DNA from: Brassica napus | Taxonomy: Eukaryota; Streptophyta; Magnoliopsida; Brassicales; Brassicaceae | Direction of reading: 5' to 3' | DNA: 64,000 bases | Assembly (NCBI RefSeq): GCF_020379485.1 | Contig: NW_026016655.1 | Location: forward strand, 350,001-414,000 | Part shown: in pieces, positions 45,791 through 56,537 of the stretch | Layout of the letters: each line of letters begins with the position of its first letter | How positions within the stretch are numbered: position 1 is the stretch's first letter | Translations under genes and position numbers: made by a program | The notes under the pieces: model-generated | What the model was told of the DNA's origin: nothing | Seen by the model: the letters and a program-made list of their open reading frames with translations, nothing else | Databases searched by the model: none

Positions 45791-47718
45791 TGTAAGACCC
45801 GAACCTGACCCTTAGGTCCCACTAGGTCCGTGCCTTACCTAAACCATGTTTCTAAGTTCCATCAGTTTTAAAGTTCCATATTCACTAAGTCATTTTCGAA
45901 ATCTTGAGGTTCATTCAATCAATGCACGACCAGATAGACAAGAGAAAACATTCATTGTATAAATATAAACATGTGATCCATACAATCAGTCAGTTGCACA
46001 ATAGGCTAAGTCATAAGTCATAATACAATACTATCCCATAACCCACACATCCATCCACAGCTAAGTCCTCACGGTTCCTTGGCCTTGCCACGGTCCTGGT
46101 CCGATCCTGAAACCACAACACACACACAACACAACAACATAAGTACATAACAAACCGATACCCTAGTAAGCTCATCTAACATTGCATGGTTTGGTTCCCT
46201 TAAACTAAGTTCTCTAAGCTAACCGATCAGTCAACAAAGCACTCGGCCATACTCAGGACATCAACTAAGACATCCCAAACAACCATTTAACACACGGCCA
46301 GACTGATCCAATGTGATCTAACCCATCAATCACACTGAACCACAAACGACCAAGGCTAAATCCCATTTCTGGCCATTTTTAATACATCTCCAAAAACTAA
46401 ATAAAATTCATGACAATTACTGATAATTCCCAACTAAGAAGAATCCACAATCAGATTAGACAGAACCGGCCTCCTTCACCTAGAACTCGGCCAAATTCCA
46501 CTAAACCGGCCATAACTGACCACCATCAAATCGGACTGATAAATCCAATTAGAAACCATGATAATTCATGATAAATCATCACTAAGAACAATCCATGGTC
46601 GGATCCCAATAATCCCTTCAGGAACTATGAGATCTCAACACACCAGCCCAACCAAGGCCATGGAGGGTTTCTGGGTACCGACCAAGACCATGGCTCAGTC
46701 AGAACGTGTCTGAATCATCCAACACATTCAGAACATAGAAGAGATGAAGTAGAATAGTAAGGGAAAAGGAAGAGATGGGTCTGGTCCAACCAATCCGACC
46801 ACAGCCTACACGGAATTCCACCGCGGCCATGGTAGGATGGTTCGGTCCATCCCACTCACCTTGGGCGTGCGCTCAGGAGTGCTCAAGCCCTTCTCCAGAT
46901 CCTTCTCCTTGCCTCTGGTTGCCATCACCAAATGCTCTCCTCTTCCCACAGACCAACTTCTGGTCGGAGTCCGATCACCACCACCCACAGTCTCGGTTTG
47001 GCCGGCCTTCTTCTCTCTTTCTCTCTTTCTTTCTGTCACGATTTTGGCAGAGTTTTCCCTAAGGAATTTGATGCCATTTTCGACACCCAAGTGTCTGTAT
47101 TTATAGAGAAAGGTCGGCCAATAACTGCCTGGGCGGACAGTTGCAACCGGTTGGAAGGGAAAAGACACAAACTGCCCAATTCCCACCTTTTCGCCCATCA
47201 ACCGTCCAACTGCTCCCTTTGGCGTGTGGGCTGTCTGGAAATAGGCCCAATGCCTCAATCTGCATCCCAAGTACATCCACCAAGACCCACGGACCCAATA
47301 AAGACCCATAGGCCCTTAGTGGTTCAGCCACCACCCAGCCGGACCCTTGACCGCCCATGGACCGGCAACACTGGCCCGGACCATAACACTCCACCCAGCT
47401 GAGTTGAGCTGAGTGCCAGCTTCCCCAGCTGAGGGAGCTAGTGATCCAGCTACTGGAGCTGACCCAAGCTAGTGTGAGCTACACTAGGCTTGTCCTAGCT
47501 GACTGAGCTGCTTCCCATCATCGTCCAGCTGCCTTAGAACTCATCCAGCTCTTATTTCCTTGTCTCCATCCGATTCTGGTCAAGTCTCAGCATACTGATG
47601 CACTTAACCATCCATTCCAGCCATGATACGCTTGTCTTTAGGTCTTACGACCTGACTAGCACGTCTCCCCGTACCATGGCTGTGCCCGAAGGCTCTATCT
47701 AGAATCAGGGACATGACA
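45791..47718 (-). repeat. 5' LTR of the chromovirus
   Basis: It has the same length and ends as the LTR at 38618-40545, at an offset of 7,173 bp. As the upstream LTR it would drive transcription of gag and pol. It is flanked on the right by the target duplicate GTGGG. Confidence 0.92.
47098..47105 (-). promoter_or_regulatory. TATA box in the chromovirus 5' LTR
   Basis: The minus strand reads CTCTATAAATACAGACAC around this site, a good plant TATA box context (TATAAATA), about 1.3 kb before the LTR end. The equivalent in the 3' LTR is at 39925-39932. Confidence 0.6.
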
Positions 47719-50700
47719 GTGGGTGTCCGTCAGCACACACAGTATGTCTGTGGCTGTCCGTGTGTGTCCGTTAGAATATACAAGACGTCCGTTGCTGTCC
47801 ATCAGTACACATATCAGCACGTTGGTCCTTGGACTAAGCACGCTGGCCCTTCCCGGGGACTATTCAGGTGATTTTGGCCCACGTGGGCTGTCTGTTCAGG
47901 ACACACATGATGTCCGTGGGTGTCCGTCAGCACACAGAGGACGTCCGTGTGTGTCCGTCAGCACACAAAGGACGTCCGTGTGGGTCTGTCAGCACACACA
48001 GGACGTCCGTGGCTGTCCGTGTGTGTCTATGTGTGTACGTCAGCACACACAGGACGTCCGTGGCTGTCCATCAGTACACATATCAGCACGTTGGTCCTTG
48101 GACTTAGCACGCTGACCCTTCCCGTGGACTGTTCCGGTGATTTTGGCCCACGTGGACTGTCTGTTCAGTACGCACAGGACGTTGGTGGGTGTCTGCCAGC
48201 ACACACAAGACGTCCGTGGCTGTCCCTGTGTGTCTGTCTTTGTCCGTCAGCACACACAGGACGTCTGTGGCTGTCCATCAGTACACATATCAGCACGTTG
48301 GTCCTTTGACCCAACACGCTGGCCCTTCCCGTGGACTGTTTGGGTGATTTTGGCCCATGTGGGCTGTCTGTTCAGTACACACAGGACGTCCGTGGGTGTC
48401 CGCCAGCACACAAAGGACGTCTGTGGCTGTATGTGGCTATCCGTTAGCACACACAGGATGTCTGTGGCTGTCCGTGTGTGTCCGCCAGCACACATAGGAC
48501 GTCCGTAGCTGTCCGTGGCTGCTTGTCAGCACACACAGGACGTCCGTGTGTTCGTCAGCACACACAGGACGTCCGTGTGTGTCCGTGTGTGTCCTTGTGT
48601 GTCCGTCAGTACACACAGGACGTCCGTGGATGTCCATGAGTACACATATCAGCAAGCTGGTCCTTGGACTCAGCACACTGGTCGTTGGACTCAGCACGCT
48701 GGCCCTTCCCGTGGACTGTTTGGGTGATTTTGGCCCACATGGGCTGTCTGTTCAGTACACACAGAACGTCCGTGGGTGTCCACCAGCACACACAGGACAT
48801 CCGTGGCTGTCTGTGGCTTTCCGTCAGCACACACATGACGTCCGTTGGTGTCCATCAGTACATATATCAGCCTGCTGGTCCTTGGACTCAGCACGCTGGT
48901 CCTTCCGTGGACTGTTCGGGTGACTTTGGCCCACGTGGGCTGTCTGTTCAGTACACACATGATGTCTGTGGGTGTCCGTTAGCACACACAGGACGTACGT
49001 GTGTGTCCATCAGCACACACAAGAGGTTTGTGGCTGTCCGTGTCTGTCCGTCAGCACACCTAGGACGTCCGTGGCTGTCCATCAGTAGACATATCAGCAC
49101 GCTGGTCCTTGGTCTCAGCCCGCTGGCCCTTCCCGTGGACTGTCTGGGTTATTTTGGCCCACGTGGGCTGTCTGTTCAGTACACACAGGACGTCCGTGGG
49201 TGTCCGCCAGCACACACATGACGTCCGTGGCTGTCTGTGGCTGTTCGTCAGCACACACAGGATGTCCGTGGCTGTCCGTGTGTGTCCGTAAGTGTCCGTG
49301 CGTGTCCGTCTGTCGCTGTCCGTCAGTACACATATCAGCACGTTGGTCCTTGGACTAAGCACGCTGGCCCTTCCCGGGGACTGTTCGGGTGATTTTGGCC
49401 CACGTGGGCTGTCTGTTCAGTTCACACAGGACGTCTATCGGAGTTCGTCAGCACCCACAGGACGTCTGTGGCTGTCCGTGTGTGTCCGTGTGTGTACATC
49501 TGTGTCCGTCAGCACACACATGACTTCCGTGGCTGTCGGTCAGTACACATATCAGCACGTTGGTCCTTGGACTCAGCACGCTTGCCCTTCCCGTGGACTG
49601 TTTGGGTGATTTGGCCCACTTGGGCTGTCTGTTCAGTACACACAGGACATCTGTGGGTGTCCGCCAGCACACACAGGATGTCTATGGCTGTCCGTTGGTG
49701 TCCGTCAGCACACACAGAACGTCCGTGGCTGTCCGTGTGTGTTCGTGTGTGTCCATCAGCACACACAGGACGCCCGTGGGTGTCCGTCAGGACACAAAGG
49801 ACGTCCGTGTGTGTCTGTCAGCACACACAGGACGTCCGTGGCTGTCCGTGTGTGTCTATGTGTGTCCGTCAGCACACACAGGACGTCCGTGGCTGTCCAT
49901 CAGTACACATATCAGCACGTTGGTCCTCGGACTTAGCACGCTGACCCTTCCCGTGGACTGTTCCGGTGATTTTGGCCCACGTGGACTGTCTGTTCAGTAC
50001 GCACAGGACGTCGGTGGGTGTCTGCCAGCACACAAAAGACGTCCGTGGCTGTCCCCGTGTGTCTGTATTTGTCCGTCAGCACACACAGGACGTCTGTGGC
50101 TGTCCATCAGTACACATATCAGCACGTTGGTCCTTTGACCCAACACGCTGGCCCTTCCCGTGGACTGTTTGGGTGATTTTGGCCCATGTGGGCTGTCTGT
50201 TCAGTACACACAGGACGTCCGTGGGTGTCCGCCAACACACAAAGGACGTCTGTGGCTGTATGTGGCTATCCGTCAGCACACACAGGATGTCTGTGGCTGT
50301 CCGTGGCTGTCCGTGTGTGTCCGCCAGCACACATTGGACGTCCGTAGCTGTCCGTGGCTGCTTGTCAGCACACACAGGACGTCCGCGTGTGTCCGTCAGC
50401 ACACACAGGACGTCCGTGTGTGTCCGTGTGTGTCCCTGCGTGTCCGTCAGTAAACACAGGACGTCCGTGGATGTCCATCAGTACACATATCAGCAAGCTG
50501 GTCCTTGGACTCAGCACACTGGTCGTTGGACTCAGCACGCTGGCCCTTCCCGTGGACTGTTTGGGTGATTTTGGCCCACGTGGGCTGTCTGTTCAGTACA
50601 CACAGAACGTCCGTGGGTGTCCACCAGCACATACAGGACATCCGTGGCTGTCTGTGGCTTTCCGTCAGCACACACATGACGTCCGTTGGTGTCCATCAGT

Positions 50701-51613
50701 ACATATATCAGCCTGCTGGTCCTTGGACTCAGCACGCTGGCCCTTCCATGGACTGTTCGTGTGATTTTGGTCCACGTGGGCTGTCTGTTCAGTACACACA
50801 TGATGTCTGTGGGTGTCCGTTAGCACACACAGGACGTACGTGTGTGTCCATCAGCACACACAGGACGTTTGTGGCTGTCCGTGTCTGTCCGTCAGCACAC
50901 ACAGGACGTCTGTGGCTGTCCATTAGTAGACATATCAGCACGCTGGTCCTTGGTCTCAGCACGCTGGCCCTTCCCGTGGACAGTCTGGGTTATTTTGGCC
51001 CACGTGGGCTGTCTGTTCAGTACACGCAGGACGTCCGTGGGTGTCCGCCAGCACACACATGACGTCCGTGGCTGTCTGAGGCTGTTCGTCAGCACACACA
51101 GGATGTCCGTGGCTGTCCGTGTGTGTCCGTAAGTGTCCGTGTGTGTCCGTCTGTCGCTGTCCGTCAGTACACATATCAGCACGCTGGTCCTTGGACTCAA
51201 CACGCTGGCCCTTCCCGTGGACAATTCGGGTGATTTTGGCCCATGTGGGCTCTCTGTTTAGTACACACGGGACGTCCGTGGGTGTCCGTCAGCACACACA
51301 GTATGTCTGTGGCTGTCCGTGTGTGTCCGTTAGAACATACAAGACGTCCGTGGCTGTCCATCAGTACACATATCAGCACATTGGTCCTTGGACTAAGCAC
51401 GCTGGCCCTTCCCGGGGACTGTTCGGATGATTTTGGCCCACGTGGGCTGTCTGTTCAGTTCACACAGGACGTCTATCGGAGTTCGTCAGCACCCACAGGA
51501 TGGCTGTGGCTGTCCGTGTGTGTACATCTGTGTCCGTCAGCACACACATGACTTCCGTGGCTGTCGGTCAGTACACATATCAGCAAGTTGGTCCTTGGAC
51601 TCAGCACGCTTGC
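47719..51613. repeat. Satellite array, block 3 (3.9 kb)
   Basis: It continues block 2 after the target duplication GTGGG, with head units at about 48140, 48346, 48726, 48920, 49151, 49394, 49606 and 49969: seven subunits in 1,829 bp. It ends with CTTGC at 51609-51613, the target duplicate of the next element. Confidence 0.9.
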
Positions 51614-54463
51614 TGTCATGTCCCCGATCCTAGATAGGATCGTCCGGACGGACTGCGGTGCAAGGAAACGCACCAGTCAGGTCACATGACCTAAGGACAA
51701 GCGTGTCATGGTCCTGAATGAAGGTTAAGGGCATCAGTCAGCTGAGACTTAACCAGGATACGATGGAAACAAGGGTAAAGGAGCTGGGTGAGTGTTTAGG
51801 CAGCTGGACGAGTGTTGGTTTGAGTTCAATCAGCTCGGTTCAGCTGGTATTCAGTTCACCATGATCTGTTCAGCTCACAGGAGCTGGGGGGCTAGCTCAA
51901 TCAGCTGGGAACAGCTGGAGGTCAGCTCAATCCAGTGAACGGTGCGTTCTGGTTCGGATCAGTGTGGGCGAGTCCGGGACGGTTACTGGGCGAGCCGATG
52001 GTCCGGGTGCAGGACGGTTCGACCAAATGGGTCTTAGGCTTTGGACAGGGAGCGGGCAAGCTCCCAGAGTGTGAGCTGAGGCTCAGTGATCGATTTGCCA
52101 AAGGAAGAAAAGGGGAGAAACCGCCAAGGGGCGGTTATGGGGCGGTTATGGGACGGTTATGGGACGGTTTTGGGAAGAAGGGATGGGATTTTGGTAACTG
52201 CTCGCCCAGGCGGTTGGGGACAGTTTAAATCGTCCTCTCTCTCTCTCATTTCTGATCATTCTGGTCGATTCCTACACCCTGAAACACAAAGAAACACAAA
52301 GAAAATATAGAGAGTTGGTCGGATTCCCAATCCAAGACCCATGGTGGTGTGAAGGCCATAAAGAGGCAGTTTTGGGAGAGATCAAGGGGGAAAGTTATGA
52401 ACGACTTTCTGGTGGCTTTTGATCCGTGATGTTATCACCCAATGCATCCTCCAGGGCCTGAGAACACACGCAAATGGTGAGGAGAGAAGGTAGATGACCG
52501 GAATTCATTCCTAAAGGCCAAGACAGCCTTAAGGGCAGATGTGTGTAGAAAGGCAGTTTCATGGAAGTGCAAGGGGAGTTATGAACGACCCTATGGTAGG
52601 TTTCCACCAATGATGAACACGTCCTAGGCTTCCTCTGCATCTTGGGAACACACGCAAACACCCAGGAGAGAAGGGAGAAGGCCGGACTTCACTCACAATG
52701 GCATGAATAGCCTTGAAGGTGGATGCAGTGTAGAAACTGGTTTCATGGAAGTTCCATGGAAGGAGTGATGGTCACGAACCATGGTTAGATCTTATCAATA
52801 CTGGAAGTATGTGAAAAGGGTTTGATGAAGGCGTGCTAGGAAGAGCATGGACGCCCCTGATGAGGTAACAGGTGGGGACTGCAGACCATTGGGCATAGTC
52901 TGGTACACTATGGGCTGATCTGGTCCTGCAGTTACACCTTACTCTGTTTTATGATTATTAATCATATTATTCCTTGTTCTTATGATTGAGATTGATTATT
53001 AGACATAGTAGCACTGAACCATGGCTTGACCGGTTCAGAAGAACCCTCCATGGCCTTGGTTTGGCAGCTAAGTCTGGATCTCCTACTTCCTGATGGATTT
53101 ATGGTGATCTGAATTTGGAATCCTCTTAGTGGTGAATTATCATGAATTATCATGGTATTTGGGGATTTTTATCTGATTGATTTCGAGATGGTCAAGGTGG
53201 CCGGTGGGGCTGTCCTAGGTCGAGATCCATAGGATTGAGATCGGTTCTTGGAATTCTGACTTGACCATTCTCTTAGTTAAGATTTATCATGAATTATCAT
53301 GAATCCTAATGAGTTTTTAGGGATTGATTTAGAGATGGTCCCTTGGGCCGGTTTGGCTGATCTTGGCCGAGATCTATGGGATGGAGGCCGGTTCTGGGAA
53401 ATCTGATTGGACCATTCTCTTAGTTATGATTTATCATGAATTGTCATGAATGTTAATTGATTTTTGGAGCAGGTTTGCTTGCGGTCGAAATTGCACCTGA
53501 GGGCATATTGGGGTCAGATCCTTGTGTTAGGATATCTGATCATATGTTGTGTGCTGGAACATATTGTCACTTATGATATTGATCATAAGGAATTGCTGGT
53601 TATCAACCTTGGTGTTGGTAAGGCAGGCCGTGCGTGATCTGATCATTGGCAAGGATGGACGACCTGATCCTTGGATGATGGATCAAGGTGTCTGATCTGA
53701 TTGATCAAAGGATGCACCGGTGGTAAGAGAAACACTAATCAGGTTCAGTGGGACATGGTTCTATGACTGATTAGGAAGTATGAAGACTCATCAGTTCTGA
53801 GTCATGTGGGGTGGTTGGTTGATTGACTCAGGATCTGATGGGCATTGTTAGTCTTTGTGAGGACTTGATCTGGTTAGTCCATGAGAGGACTTGGTATGAT
53901 TAGTCCATGAGCTGGACTTGGTATCATAAGTTGATAAGGCAAAAGGATGTGGAACAGTGCATGAACCGGTAAGGGCCAGATGCATGTCCTTAGCTGATTG
54001 AAGACTTCCCAAAGGTTACTTATGTCTGTGGGGATGGTTGGCTGAATGACTAAGTACCCAAGGGAAGAGTTTATGCAGGTATGATCTGTCAATGTTGCAT
54101 AGATCTAGATAGAATGGCTTAGGGGAACAGAACCTCTGATTGTATGACTTGGTCTAGGTTCAGATTCGACCTTGGAGCTAGCTGGCAGTTGTGTTTACTG
54201 ACCAGTAGCTGAGGTGATCTGATCAGACAAGTGTTAGATTGGATTTAGTCCAATGGATGATAGATGTTATTCCGCTGTGCATAAGTTGAAATGATCTAAG
54301 CTAGGGAATGACTAAGGTAGTCTTGAGCTAAGATCTGAGTTAGCCCTCGCCTATGGGCGATGTTTTTAAATAAAGGGCAAAATTTTTAGAGGTTCGGTCA
54401 GTGTATAGACCGAGCGACGTGAGGCATCGACCGCGGCCTAGTCGGCCGGGATCGGGTGTTACA
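51614..54463 (+). repeat. 5' LTR (2,850 bp) of the non-autonomous element
   Basis: Begins TGTCATGTCCCCG, ends GGGTGTTACA. The LTR is longer than its relatives because of internal tandem duplications: two diverged units of about 170-190 bp at 52370-52740, and units of about 150 bp around TCATGAATTATCATGAAT at about 53130-53450. It also has an AGCTG cluster at 51780-51930 and three or four GCGGTTATGG-type units at 52125-52175. No ORF in it is supported as a gene. Confidence 0.88.
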
Positions 54464-54466
54464 AGT

Positions 54467-54478
54467 TGGTATCAGAGC
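54467..54478 (+). other. Primer binding site, initiator tRNA-Met type
   Basis: TGGTATCAGAGC three bases after the LTR end, as in the 9.1-kb chromovirus. Confidence 0.9.
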
Positions 54479-55195
54479 ATGCTTGATCCTGTTAAGGACA
54501 GTGCTCAAAGATGTTGAGTTCCAAACCGAAATTATTTCTGAAAACTGAGATGACTTGGAACCTTAGTTGTGGTGAGCCAAGTGAGAGTTGAGGTAAGTTT
54601 GGGTTTCATGCTTGTGAACGGGGAAGTTCCAAGATGAGCCGGCTTAGCCAAGATACACTCTTCCACGGCAAGACCCTGAAAACATAAAGGTTAGTTTATC
54701 TAGTTATTTGGAATAATTGACGGATTGGATGATGGACGCAATGCAAGATCTTTGTATGGACGACCTGGACAAGGGAAGTAACATGGACCAGAGAGTGGCT
54801 TAGGTTGAAAGAAATGTGCAGCACTCTCTTGGAGGTAAATGTTATCCCTTGATGGCCGTTCAAAACAAGTGAGCATATGCAATGTTCATGTTAGTCTAAG
54901 GGAGACACTACATGGCTAGTACATGAGTGGGCTTGTGATCAGATGGATCAGCTTGGACTCAGTGTAAGTCAAGGTAGGATTCCTTAAGATTGAGTGAATG
55001 AAATGGATCAATTCCAAGAGGAATTGGAAACACGATGTTAAGTATCTTAGTATGATGAGGATTGAGGTATACTATAAACACTTTTGTGAATGGTATGGGA
55101 CGTTCACAGATGTGTGATGCTTTGGAGAATGGTATGGGACATTTTCCAAATGTGTGATCAAACCGAAATCCTACTCATCTAAGTACTTAATGATC
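54479..55195 (+). other. Noncoding leader where gag would be
   Basis: About 0.7 kb between primer site and protease remnant, without an ORF resembling Gag. A near-duplicate phrase (GTATGGGAC with TTC-rich flank) occurs at 55090-55150. Confidence 0.6.
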
Positions 55196-56006
55196 GGTGG
55201 TGTGGAAACACATTATTTGATACTGGAGCTACACATAGTGCTGTGAGTCCAGGAATGGTTGGAAAAGGTTTGTTCCAGTATGGAACATGGGATGGTCCTG
55301 AACGAGTGAGTGCGGCCGGAGGGCAAGTTATGAACTCACTCGGTCTGGTTAAGGACATCCCTGTGGTGATCTTGGATAGGCCGATGCCTATAGATCTGAT
55401 TGTTGTCCCCCTCAAGCATCATGAAGTGATCTTGGGCATGGACTGGTTGGGAAAGTATCGGGCAACTCTAGATTGTCACCGGGGAAAGGTGCAACTTGAG
55501 AACGAGTTTGGACCCCGATTAAGTACCAAGGAATCAAGCCAACCTCTTGTAGTTGGTGGTTTCAGCAGTCCAAGTAGAACGGATGCTTGGAAATGGTTGT
55601 GAGGCCTTTTTGGCTACCATTTACACCGATGAGGTTGTAGGGGCCTGTGACCCAGAGGGTATACCGTTGGTTCGGGAATTTCAGGATGTGTTTGGGGCAC
55701 TACAGGGCATTCCCCCTGATAGGGCTGACCCATTCATCATTGAATTGGAACCTGGAACGGCCCCATTATCTAAAAGTCCATATAGAATGGCACCAGCTCA
55801 GATGGCAGAGCTGAAGAAGCAACTTGAGGAGTTGCTTGAGAAGGGGTTCATACACCCTAGTGTATCACCTTGGGGAGCACCAGTCCTATTTGTTAAGAAA
55901 AAAGGATGGTAGCTTTAGGTTGTGCATTGATTATAGGGGTTTGAACAGGGTGACTGGGAAGAACAAGTACCCTTTACCCAGGATTGATGAATTGCTGGAA
56001 TCATAA
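55196..56006 (+). pseudogene. Protease and start of reverse transcriptase, frameshifted and truncated
   Basis: Three overlapping frames (55243-55602, 55553-55912, 55824-56006) follow the pol of the 9.1-kb element: protease site FDTGATHS at about 55214, then [20 protein letters not shown], then [20 protein letters not shown] and [13 protein letters not shown], then [15 protein letters not shown]. Frameshifts lie near 55500-55560 and at a run of A at 55896-55903. The similarity stops after PRIDELL at 56006, well before the RT catalytic centre. No active enzyme can be made. Confidence 0.85.
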
Positions 56007-56537
56007 ACCTTATTGTCCAGGAAGGACTTAAGGGAACAGAACAATCTGTTAGGACTCATGGTAGAGTGAGCAGCCTAAAGATTGGAACATGTTCACTAGG
56101 ACTTGGCTGGTGCATCGAGTGGCTTGGAGATTGGTTGAATCTACTAAGACTTGAGTACTCAGTATGTTCCTAGGTACTGAATTTGATCTAGTCATGGAAC
56201 TAAAGTGTTCTACATGGACTTGGTGTCTACTAGGAACGCAACCTGGAGAGTTGGGTCAGTGACACAAGTCATGTCTTTGTATGGGTGCTTGATGGACCAC
56301 TTGATAAGAATTTGGGTTAAATATCTATCAAGTGGGGGAGACTTGTTGTGTATACGATGACCAAGACGTGGTCAGTGAGAAGGAACAAGGTGGGAGATGC
56401 AACGAATTGGTTAGAAAGAACCAATCGAGCATGCTCCATGTTCCGGGTACAAAGGAGTTCGGATGGAACCTTTGTCTTGAGACAAGAGGTTAACACCACT
56501 GGATTCGAGGACGAATCCTTCGTAAGTGGGGGAGACT
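56007..56537 (+). other. Noncoding 3' internal region and polypurine tract
   Basis: No ORF. It ends with AAGTGGGGGAGACT at about 56524-56537 next to the LTR, and a second AAGTGGGGGAGACTTGT copy lies at about 56329-56345, some 195 bp upstream. Confidence 0.7.

Larger units (their letters stand above)
38618..47718 (-). mobile_element. Young, nearly intact Tekay/Del-like chromovirus (9.1 kb)
   Basis: Two LTRs of identical length (1,928 bp; 38618-40545 and 45791-47718) enclose a full internal region and are flanked by GTGGG (38613-38617 and 47719-47723). On the minus strand the order is 5' LTR, tRNA-iMet type primer site, gag, protease, RT, RNase H, integrase, chromodomain-like tail, polypurine tract, 3' LTR. 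Domain order, a C-terminal chromodomain, long LTRs and the iMet primer fit the Tekay/Del clade. Both coding frames are open; gag and pol are in different frames. It is the only complete element in the window and may be able to move its non-autonomous relatives. Confidence 0.92.
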
